Positions 1 to 4,758 of a stretch of DNA of 7,178 bases are shown one piece after another (position 1 is the first letter of the stretch; every line of letters begins with the position of its first letter). A model generated the notes under the pieces. That model worked only from the letters and a program-made list of their open reading frames with translations. It had not been told where the DNA came from and ran no database searches. The stretch comes from an uncultured Eggerthellaceae bacterium (GTDB lineage: Bacteria > Actinomycetota > Coriobacteriia > Coriobacteriales > Eggerthellaceae), in the NCBI GenBank assembly GCA_958454405.1, contig CAUEBO010000095.1, positions 1-7,178 on the forward strand, written 5' to 3'. The translations under genes and the position numbers were made by a program.

Positions 1-136
1 TCATGTCGAGCGCCTTGCCCTGCGGCAGGCCCTCGGCCACGTCGATGAGCACGACTTCGGCCAGGTTCTTGGACGCGATGATGTGGGCAGCGGTGGCCCC
101 GACGTTGCCGGCGCCGACGATGGTTACTTTAGGCAT
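1..136 (-). CDS. mdh: Malate dehydrogenase, LDH-like type (N-terminal 45 codons only)
   Basis: The gene starts at ATG 136-134 and runs off the left edge, so only residues 1-45 are visible. The product should interconvert malate and oxaloacetate with NAD in the cytoplasm. The visible part is the first half of a Rossmann fold: a beta strand (KVTIVGAG), the dinucleotide glycine motif G8-x-G10-x-x-G13, and Asp32 at the end of the second strand (VVLID), the residue that usually binds the NAD ribose. The following GLPQGKALDM segment is typical of the malate dehydrogenases of the lactate-dehydrogenase-like family; true lactate dehydrogenases differ here. The start is supported by GAAGGAG at 144-150, 7 nt upstream. 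It lies downstream of topA on the same strand, but the topA terminator and about 370 bp separate them, so it is probably transcribed on its own. Lactate dehydrogenase is the main alternative and would be settled by the missing part of the gene. Confidence 0.85.
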   Translation of the reverse strand, partial: MPKVTIVGAGNVGATAAHIIASKNLAEVVLIDVAEGLPQGKALDM

Positions 137-143
137 GTGATGG

Positions 144-178
144 CTCCTTCGAATTCAGGTTCAGCGACCCGCATTGTA
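144..178 (-). promoter_or_regulatory. Probable mdh promoter -10 and ribosome binding site
   Basis: Reading the minus strand, TACAAT (178-173) is a good -10 hexamer about 37 nt before the mdh start codon, and GAAGGAG (150-144) is a strong ribosome binding site. No good TTGACA-like -35 box is found at 16-18 bp spacing; the hexamer at 17 bp is CCGTCG, part of a palindrome. The promoter call is therefore an inference from one box plus position. The ribosome binding site is much more secure. Confidence 0.4.
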
Positions 179-188
179 GCGCCCCACA

Positions 189-201
189 CCGTCGTCGACG
201 G
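189..201. promoter_or_regulatory. Palindrome over the expected mdh -35 region (possible operator)
   Basis: CCGTCG-T-CGACGG is a perfect 6-bp inverted repeat around one central base. It covers the place where the -35 box of the TACAAT promoter should be. A regulator bound here would replace or block sigma factor contact, which fits the poor -35 match. GC-rich genomes contain such short palindromes by chance, so the operator role is only a guess. Confidence 0.25.
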
Positions 202-250
202 CCGAAAGCCGCGCATCTCCAGCGAAACGGCACGTCGAAGCATGCTTCAC

Positions 251-420
251 GGACCTCGAACGCACGGTTTTCGTCGCAATGTTGCGCATCGGTCCGAGAG
301 CTTTCGCCGTGAAGCAGCGTCATCTGGGGAAACGCACGTCGGTGACAGCTTGCACGACATTGCGGCTCCCAAAACCTTCCGGAAATGCAACATTGCGACG
401 AAAACCGTGCGTTCAGGGCC
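251..420. repeat. Long inverted repeat: 28-bp perfect arms, 101-bp interior
   Basis: Arm 258-285 begins GAACGCACGG and ends CAATGTTGC. Arm 387-414 is its exact reverse complement over all 28 bp. Pairing continues imperfectly outward (GGACCTC at 251-257 against AGGGCC at 415-420), giving arms of about 35 bp. The interior (286-386) codes for nothing obvious. Smaller self-complementary bits lie inside: GCAATGTTGC in the arm and TTCCGGAA at 377-384. CGGACC (250-255) and GGTCCG (291-296) allow an alternative fold of the left half. No flanking target-site duplication and no transposase are visible. It may be a MITE-like or REP-like dispersed element, or a large RNA/DNA hairpin. The repeat itself is certain from the sequence; its nature is not. 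Confidence 0.8.
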
Positions 421-449
421 AAAGCCGATCTCACGGCGGCACCAGACGC

Positions 450-479
450 GAAAAACGGCGCAGCCGCTGGGCTGCGCCG
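450..479 (-). terminator. Intrinsic terminator of topA
   Basis: On the minus strand a perfect 10-bp GC-rich stem (479-470 pairing with 465-456) closes a 4-nt loop, and a single G then leads into TTTTT (455-451). It lies 27 nt beyond the topA stop codon, in the right orientation. This is a textbook Rho-independent terminator and separates topA from mdh. Confidence 0.88.
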
Positions 480-506
480 TCGAAGGGCGAAACGGATGCG
501 CGGGCG

Positions 507-3029
507 CTAGGCTTTCTTGGTGGGCGCCTTGCGCTTGGCGGGCGCCTTCTTGGCGGCCGGTTTCTTGGCAGGCGCCTTCTTCGCCGCGCCTTTGGAATCC
601 TTCTCCCCGTCCTTCTCCTTGCCGGGGCAGTCGAAGTTCGGGCAGAGCTTCCACGGCCCGCGGTTCGTTGTCACGATGACCAGGGGCGCGCCGCAGTGCT
701 CGCACACCTCGCCCGTGGCCGCCAGCGCCCCGTACTGCGGCAGCGGGTATCCCGTACCGCATTCGTCGTAGTTCTCGCAACGGATGAAGCGCTTCAAGGT
801 GCGCGGGTTCTTCTGCGCGATGAGGTTCGCGGCCTTGCCCTGCTCCTTGCATGCCGGGCACTCGCCCACCACGATGGACGGCTCCTGGTTCGTCGCGCAA
901 TGAGGATCGATGCAGATGGTGCGCGGCTTGCTGCGGAACGCCGTCACCTTCACTTGGGGCATGCCGCACGTGGGGCACGGCTCGGGCACGGCCTCCACCT
1001 TGCCCTTCGGAAGCGGGTAGGTGACGTCGCAGTCGGGCCAGCCCGCACAGCCGATGAACATCGAGCGCGTTTTCTGCGAGGCGCGCAGCTGCAGGTCCTT
1101 GCCGCACTTCGGACACGGCCCCACGTAGGCGTCGGCGGCCACGGCGTCGGCCAGGGCCTCCTTCACCTCCTCCGAATGGGGCAGCAGACTGGCAAGCTGG
1201 TCGGCCAGAAGGTTGCGCGACGTGGTGACCACGTCGGTCTTCGTGGTGCGGCCCTCGGCGATGTTGTCCATCTCCTCTTCCAGCTCGGCCGTCATCTCGG
1301 GGTGCGTGATGTGCGGCGCGAACTTGTCGAGCGCGTCGCACACGGCCATGCCCAACTGGCTGGGCTCGATGGGGTCATTCTGGATGTACTTCACCGTGTA
1401 CAGGCGCTCGATGATGGAGTGGCGCGTGGACTTCGTGCCCAGGCCCAGCTTCTCCATCTCCTGGATGAGCTTGCCCTGGCTGTAGCGCGCGGGCGGCTCG
1501 GTCTGCTTCTTCGTGCACGTGGCGCCGCCGAACGCGATGGTCTCGCCTTCCGAAAGCGCGGGCAGCTGCTCGTCCTTCTTCAAGCCGTAGGGGTAGATGG
1601 CGCGGTAGCCCGGCTTCACCAGCACGTCGCCCTTGGCCACGAACGGCTCGGCGTTCACGTCGAGCGTCACCTTCGTGCCCTCGATGACCGCCGCCTCCGA
1701 GAGCGTCGCCAAGAAGCGGCGCGCGATGAGGTTGTACAGCTTGTAGTCGGCCGGCGCCAGATCGTCGGGCGTGGCCTTGGCCGTGGGGTAGATGGGCGGG
1801 TGGTCCGTCGTCTCCTTCTTGCCGCGCGTGGCCTTGAGCTCGCCCTTCGCCAGCAGTTCCTTGCAGTACGGCGCGTAGGCGGGGTTGCCGGAGATGGCGC
1901 GCACCGTCTCGGCCAGGTCGAGCGAGCTGGGGTACACCGTGTTGTCCACGCGGGGGTACGAGATGTAGCCATCCATGTACAGGCTCTCGGCGATGCGCAT
2001 GGTGCGCGCGGGGCTGAGGCCCTCGGCCGAAGCCGCCGCCATGAGCGAGGTGGTGTTGAACGGCGCGGGCGGCTGCACGGTGCGCTTCTTCTTCTCCACG
2101 GCCGACACCGTGGCGGCAGTCGCGCCCTCCACGTGAGCCATGACGGCGGCGGCTTCAGCCTCCACCTTGAAGCGCGCGGTGGCATGCGGGGCCTCGAAAG
2201 CGTCCGGATCGGCGCCGAACGCGCCGCGGATCACCCAGTAGTCCTCCGGCACGAAGGCCAAGCGCTCGCGTTCCTTCGCCACGATGAGCGCCAGCGTGGG
2301 CGTCTGCACGCGGCCCGACGAGCGCACGTTGCCGTAGCCGGCGAACTTCACGAGCGTGAGGTAGCGTGTGAGCACCGCGCCCCAGATGAGGTCGATGTCC
2401 TGGCGTGAGGCGCCGGCGGATGCCAGATCGTCGTCCACGTCCACGAGGTTCGAGAACGCGTGCGTGATCTCCTCCTTGGTGAACGCCGAGTAGCGCGCGC
2501 GGGACACGGGCGCCGTGGGGTTCACTTCCTGGATGCAGCTGAGCGCATCGCTGCCGATGAGCTCGCCTTCGCGGTCAAAGTCGGTGGCGATGATGACCGA
2601 GTCGGCCTTCTTCGCCAAGTTCTTCAAGGAGCGGATGATCTCCTTCTCCTTGGGCAGCTTCTCGATGGGCGCGTACACCAAATACGGCAGCGCGTCCATC
2701 TTCCACGTCTTCAGCTCCACGCCGTCCTCGGTGAAGGGCTTCTTCTTTTTGAACGGGGGCTTGGGCAGGGTGCTCGGCACCTCGGCCGGGAGCGTCTCGC
2801 CCTCGTCGGTGACGCCCTGCCAGCCGCCGCGCTTCTTGTACACCATCGTCGGGGCGAAATCGGGTTCGAGGATGTGGCCTCGCAGGCCGATGGTCACCCA
2901 TTCCTCGCCGTCCACGTCGAAACGGTACACCGGCGTCGAATACACTTTGTCCGCTTTGGGTTTCTTCACGCCGAGCAAATCGGCGATCTTCTGAGCCGCG
3001 TCGTTCTTCTCGGTTACCACCAGCTTCAC
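507..3029 (-). CDS. topA: DNA topoisomerase I (type IA), archaeal-like N-terminus, four zinc ribbons, Lys-rich tail
   Basis: This 840-residue enzyme should relax negatively supercoiled DNA by cutting one strand, passing the other and resealing. The Toprim domain (about residues 1-165) has Glu7 in TEKND and D150-F-D152-R-E154, the metal-binding acidic set. The catalytic tyrosine is Tyr358 in GYISYPRVDN. The conserved segment ARYSQGKLIQEMEKLGLGTKST (about 514-535, my reading) matches the family's central domain. Four C4 zinc ribbons follow, with cysteines at 639/642/661/667, 685/688/706/711, 724/727/751/757 and 776/779/796/801. The last about 28 residues are Lys/Ala/Pro repeats resembling histone H1, probably for DNA binding. 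The start is GTG 3029-3027 because AGGAGG lies 6 nt upstream and the protein then begins exactly at the first Toprim strand; the frame stays open 48 codons further upstream, but that part looks like translated leader. The opening VKLVVTEKNDAAQKIA resembles archaeal TopA rather than the usual bacterial VESPAKAKTI type. Confidence 0.96.
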   Translation of the reverse strand: MKLVVTEKNDAAQKIADLLGVKKPKADKVYSTPVYRFDVDGEEWVTIGLRGHILEPDFAPTMVYKKRGGWQGVTDEGETLPAEVPSTLPKPPFKKKKPFTEDGVELKTWKMDALPYLVYAPIEKLPKEKEIIRSLKNLAKKADSVIIATDFDREGELIGSDALSCIQEVNPTAPVSRARYSAFTKEEITHAFSNLVDVDDDLASAGASRQDIDLIWGAVLTRYLTLVKFAGYGNVRSSGRVQTPTLALIVAKERERLAFVPEDYWVIRGAFGADPDAFEAPHATARFKVEAEAAAVMAHVEGATAATVSAVEKKKRTVQPPAPFNTTSLMAAASAEGLSPARTMRIAESLYMDGYISYPRVDNTVYPSSLDLAETVRAISGNPAYAPYCKELLAKGELKATRGKKETTDHPPIYPTAKATPDDLAPADYKLYNLIARRFLATLSEAAVIEGTKVTLDVNAEPFVAKGDVLVKPGYRAIYPYGLKKDEQLPALSEGETIAFGGATCTKKQTEPPARYSQGKLIQEMEKLGLGTKSTRHSIIERLYTVKYIQNDPIEPSQLGMAVCDALDKFAPHITHPEMTAELEEEMDNIAEGRTTKTDVVTTSRNLLADQLASLLPHSEEVKEALADAVAADAYVGPCPKCGKDLQLRASQKTRSMFIGCAGWPDCDVTYPLPKGKVEAVPEPCPTCGMPQVKVTAFRSKPRTICIDPHCATNQEPSIVVGECPACKEQGKAANLIAQKNPRTLKRFIRCENYDECGTGYPLPQYGALAATGEVCEHCGAPLVIVTTNRGPWKLCPNFDCPGKEKDGEKDSKGAAKKAPAKKPAAKKAPAKRKAPTKKA

Positions 3030-3035
3030 GCGGTT

Positions 3036-3041
3036 CCTCCT
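3036..3041 (-). promoter_or_regulatory. topA ribosome binding site, fixes the GTG start
   Basis: AGGAGG on the minus strand is a perfect Shine-Dalgarno core with a 6-nt spacer (AACCGC) before GTG at 3029-3027. It decides between this start and the longer open frame reaching 3173. Confidence 0.85.
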
Positions 3042-3077
3042 GTTCTTCTCGGCCGCCTCCCGCGGCCATGCTTCATT

Positions 3078-3110
3078 CACACGGTTGCCCCACCTATTTA
3101 TTAACGTGTG
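3078..3110 (-). promoter_or_regulatory. AT-rich promoter-like patch flanked by inverted repeat, upstream of topA
   Basis: TTAATAAATAG (3104-3094 on the minus strand) is a rare AT-rich island in this GC-rich region and could supply the topA -10 box, about 65-75 nt before the start codon. It sits between CACACG (3078-3083) and CGTGTG (3105-3110), a 6-bp inverted repeat with a 21-bp gap. No clear -35 box is present. Position and base composition support a promoter; the inverted repeat could be an operator, for instance for control of topA by supercoiling or a regulator, but that is inference. Confidence 0.4.
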
Positions 3111-3134
3111 CGGGGATGGGCGCGACGAAGCGCG

Positions 3135-3160
3135 CCTGCTGCGCCTTCGAGGCGAGCAGG
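3135..3160. other. Stem-loop upstream of topA
   Basis: CCTGCT-G-CGCC-TTCGA-GGCG-AGCAGG forms a 10-bp stem with one bulged G and a 5-nt loop. TGCTAGCA, an 8-bp palindrome, follows directly (3161-3168). A run of five T lies at 3176-3180, but 15 nt beyond the stem and with no plus-strand gene before it, so I do not call a terminator. It lies upstream of the putative topA promoter and may be a protein binding site. Confidence 0.35.
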
Positions 3161-3280
3161 TGCTAGCATACACGATTTTTCTTGGAAGCGGCCGAAATTA
3201 ACGCATCGGCCAAGCAATCGTGGAATGCCGGGATGCCGCTCAGAGCACGGGGCGCCCGGAACAGGGGTTGGCATCTGCAG

Positions 3281-3308
3281 AACGGCCATGAAACGGCCAT
3301 GGAACGGC
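3281..3308. repeat. Short tandem repeat, AACGGCCATG units
   Basis: Two adjacent 11-bp units, AACGGCCATGA (3281-3291) and AACGGCCATGG (3292-3302), are followed by a partial third, AACGGC (3303-3308). The sequence is in the non-coding spacer between divergently transcribed topA and the small membrane protein gene. It could be replication slippage or a set of binding sites; nothing tells which. Confidence 0.7.
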
Positions 3309-3368
3309 GCATTGTCGCACGACATTGAAGCAGGGAGCCCGCGACCTGCACATTCGCGCAGCGCATGG

Positions 3369-3390
3369 GGATTTCGTCCGGATTTCGTCC
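3369..3390. repeat. Perfect 11-bp tandem duplication GGATTTCGTCC
   Basis: GGATTTCGTCC occurs twice head to tail (3369-3379 and 3380-3390). An 11-bp period puts both copies on the same face of the helix, which would suit co-operative binding of a regulator upstream of the plus-strand gene at 3556. The distance of about 165 bp to the start codon leaves room for a promoter downstream. Function is not shown. Confidence 0.7.
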
Positions 3391-3555
3391 TCGACCTTTG
3401 AAGATGGCGCGGACGTTTCGTGAAGCGCGCGTTTCTCGGGTAGGCTGATGCAAGGGGGAGGCCGCCGAACCGCCCCACCATCGCGCGCAGCACCGCATCA
3501 GGAAACGAAGCAGCGGCGGCATCCGCCAACGGATCGAATCAAGAGGAGAGACCGC

Positions 3556-4023
3556 ATGAAGAAAGTGCTCGGCGTGTTCCTCGGCCTGATCGCCGTCATC
3601 ATCATCGGCGCCATCGGCGTGGCCATCGTGTCGGAAGACGAGACGAACCCCTTGAACGGCGCCGCCTCCGAGGCCAAAGCCGCCGCCGCGAACGCGGCCA
3701 TCGACGCGAGCGGCGTCAAGGACCGGGTGAAAAGCGCGCTCGAATCCCATCGCGATGCGATTGCGGCGGCCACCGGGCTCTCATCCTCCGAAGTAGACGC
3801 CGCCATCGACGGCCTGGCGATCGACGACTGGACCGCGATCGCCCTTCCCGCCGACGCCGTGAAGACGGGTTCCATCGACGGCGGCAGCCTGGGCGTGGAC
3901 GGAACCATAACCCTGTACGAGGACCCCGGCTACGTGACCGTCAACGCCTACGGCCAGAACGTCACGCTCGAAGTGCCGGGAAGCGCGCAGTCCTATCTGT
4001 CGTACCTCAGCCTTCTGGGCTAG
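3556..4023 (+). CDS. Small membrane-anchored or secreted protein of unknown function
   Basis: I do not recognise this 155-residue protein. Residues 2-3 are Lys, followed by a strongly hydrophobic stretch (about 4-25, LGVFLGLIAVIIIGAIGVAIV), so it is a signal peptide or an N-terminal membrane anchor with the remainder outside the cell. There is no lipobox cysteine and no cysteine at all. Residues 35-75 are Ala-rich and probably helical; 100-145 look beta-rich (GTITLYEDPGYVTVNAYGQ). The mature part is acidic. The start ATG is chosen because GAGGAG (3543-3548) lies 7 nt upstream and the hydrophobic segment starts straight after; the open frame reaches further 5' but without protein character. 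It is the only plus-strand gene, divergent from topA and convergent with the ABC transporter operon, so context gives no functional clue. An extracellular or periplasm-facing accessory protein is a reasonable guess only. Confidence 0.8.
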   Translation: MKKVLGVFLGLIAVIIIGAIGVAIVSEDETNPLNGAASEAKAAAANAAIDASGVKDRVKSALESHRDAIAAATGLSSSEVDAAIDGLAIDDWTAIALPADAVKTGSIDGGSLGVDGTITLYEDPGYVTVNAYGQNVTLEVPGSAQSYLSYLSLLG

Positions 4024-4034
4024 GCGGAAGCGGC

Positions 4035-4060
4035 CCGGGGAGCCGGGAGAAGCGCCCCGG
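4035..4060. terminator. GC-rich stem between convergent genes (possible weak terminator)
   Basis: CCGGGG (4035-4040) pairs with CCCCGG (4055-4060) in the 72-bp gap between the stop codons of the plus-strand small protein gene and the minus-strand transporter operon. Alternative GCCGGG/CCCGGC pairing is also possible. There is no T run on either strand, so it is not a normal intrinsic terminator. Its position between convergent genes is the main support. Confidence 0.25.
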
Positions 4061-4095
4061 CGGCCCGGCGGCAGCCAGGTCGCGCTCGACGCGCC

Positions 4096-4758
4096 CTATC
4101 CCGACTTCGCCCCTTTCAGCCTGCGCTGGTAAGCGCGCACGATCTGCGAGAGCGTGAAGCACACCGCGAAGTAGATGAGCGCCATGATGCCGAAGATGGC
4201 GAAAATCTGCACCGTGGAGTTGTAGCTGTTCATGAGGATCATGCCGCGGCCCATGAGCTCCTGCAGCGCCATGGCGCCCCACAGGTAGCTCGTGTCCTTG
4301 ATGGTGGTGACGAACTGGGAGAGCAGCGCGGGTACCATGTTGCGCAGCGCCTGCGGCAGGATGATCAAGAGGTAGGTCTGCACGGTGGAGAATCCCTGGC
4401 TCCGTGCCGCCTCGTACTGGCCGTGCGGCACGCCGGCCAGGCCGCCGCGCACGATCTCGGCCACGCTCGCGCTCGTGAACAGCGTGAACGCCAGCACGGC
4501 TGCGCCGATGGGCGGCAGCTGCGCCACGAAGAACGTGAACATGATCCACAGAAGCAGCGGCGTGTTCTTGAATATCTCGATGTAGACCGTCGCGATGGCG
4601 CCCAGCACGCGGTTGCCCGACGTGCGCATGATGGAGATCACCGTGCCGAGCACCACCGAGCAGACGATGGCCAGCGCCGAGATGAACAGCGTCATCCCCA
4701 GGCCCTGCAAAAGGAAGCGGACGTTCACCCAGGTGAAAAGCTCCAGTATTTCGCTCAT
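4096..4758 (-). CDS. Polar amino acid ABC transporter permease (second permease, normal length)
   Basis: This 220-residue inner membrane protein belongs to the HisM/GlnP-type permeases that form half of the amino acid channel. Hydrophobic segments lie at about 18-44, 53-80, 84-100, 127-150 and 183-205. Family landmarks are EIFKNTPLLL (61-70), the cytoplasmic EAA loop with EAARSQG (116-122) that docks on the ATPase, and ILPQALR (133-139). Its length is normal for the family. The start ATG (4758-4756) overlaps the stop of the preceding permease as ATGA, and a GGAGGAGG-like ribosome binding site lies inside the 3' end of that gene, so translation is probably coupled. It is the last gene of the operon and pairs with the larger permease as a heterodimer. 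Exact substrate is not readable from the permease. Confidence 0.93.
   Translation of the reverse strand: MSEILELFTWVNVRFLLQGLGMTLFISALAIVCSVVLGTVISIMRTSGNRVLGAIATVYIEIFKNTPLLLWIMFTFFVAQLPPIGAAVLAFTLFTSASVAEIVRGGLAGVPHGQYEAARSQGFSTVQTYLLIILPQALRNMVPALLSQFVTTIKDTSYLWGAMALQELMGRGMILMNSYNSTVQIFAIFGIMALIYFAVCFTLSQIVRAYQRRLKGAKSG

Larger units (their letters stand above)
137..506. other. Gene-free spacer between topA and mdh
   Basis: I see no credible protein or RNA gene here. The stretch holds the mdh leader and promoter, the palindrome at 189-201, a 12-bp perfect palindrome GAAGCATGCTTC at 237-248, the long inverted repeat at 251-420, and the topA terminator at 450-479. A short imperfect direct repeat is also present: GAAACGGCACGTCG at 224-237 and GAAACGCACGTCG at 329-341. 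Open frames across this spacer have no recognisable start context or protein character. Confidence 0.6.
3030..3555. other. Spacer between divergent topA and the small membrane protein gene
   Basis: This 526-bp stretch has no gene I can support. It contains the topA leader and candidate promoter, the stem-loop at 3135-3160, the tandem repeats at 3281-3308 and 3369-3390, and a small palindrome TGTCG-CA-CGACA at 3313-3324. Open frames crossing it on both strands lack ribosome binding sites and read as low-complexity Arg/Pro/Ala-rich text. No convincing -35/-10 pair was found for the plus-strand gene; TAGGCT around 3440 with a poor -35 is the best I could see. Confidence 0.55.

Noticed and set aside
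251..420. Inverted repeat as a CRISPR or an insertion sequence
   Set aside because: There are only two arms, in opposite orientation, with no spacers, no transposase frame and no target-site duplication.
129..434. A 101-codon minus-strand frame across the inverted repeat
   Set aside because: Its end overlaps the mdh start region and it encodes the repeat arms themselves. Such frames inside repeats are often annotated as hypothetical proteins without support.
279..2408. A 709-codon open frame on the plus strand opposite topA
   Set aside because: It is antisense to a gene with intact catalytic motifs. The text is Leu/Arg/Ala/His-rich with no domain, the kind of shadow frame that GC-rich codon usage produces.
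3030..3173. N-terminal extension of TopA to position 3173
   Set aside because: The extra 48 residues are Arg-rich and family-unlike, would span the promoter-like patch, and ignore a perfect AGGAGG placed before the GTG at 3029.
3135..3180. Stem-loop followed by TTTTT as a plus-strand terminator
   Set aside because: The T run is 15 nt beyond the stem and there is no plus-strand gene upstream to terminate.
3307..3330. CATTGTCGCACGACATTG as a degenerate second copy of the 258-285 repeat arm
   Set aside because: Only short stretches such as GCACGACATTG (also at 352-362) are shared, and the alignment to the 28-bp arm is poor.
3101..3529. A 142-codon minus-strand frame, and a 97-codon plus-strand frame at 3108-3401, in the topA upstream spacer
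   Set aside because: Neither has a ribosome binding site or a domain-like composition, and they overlap each other and the repeat-bearing spacer.
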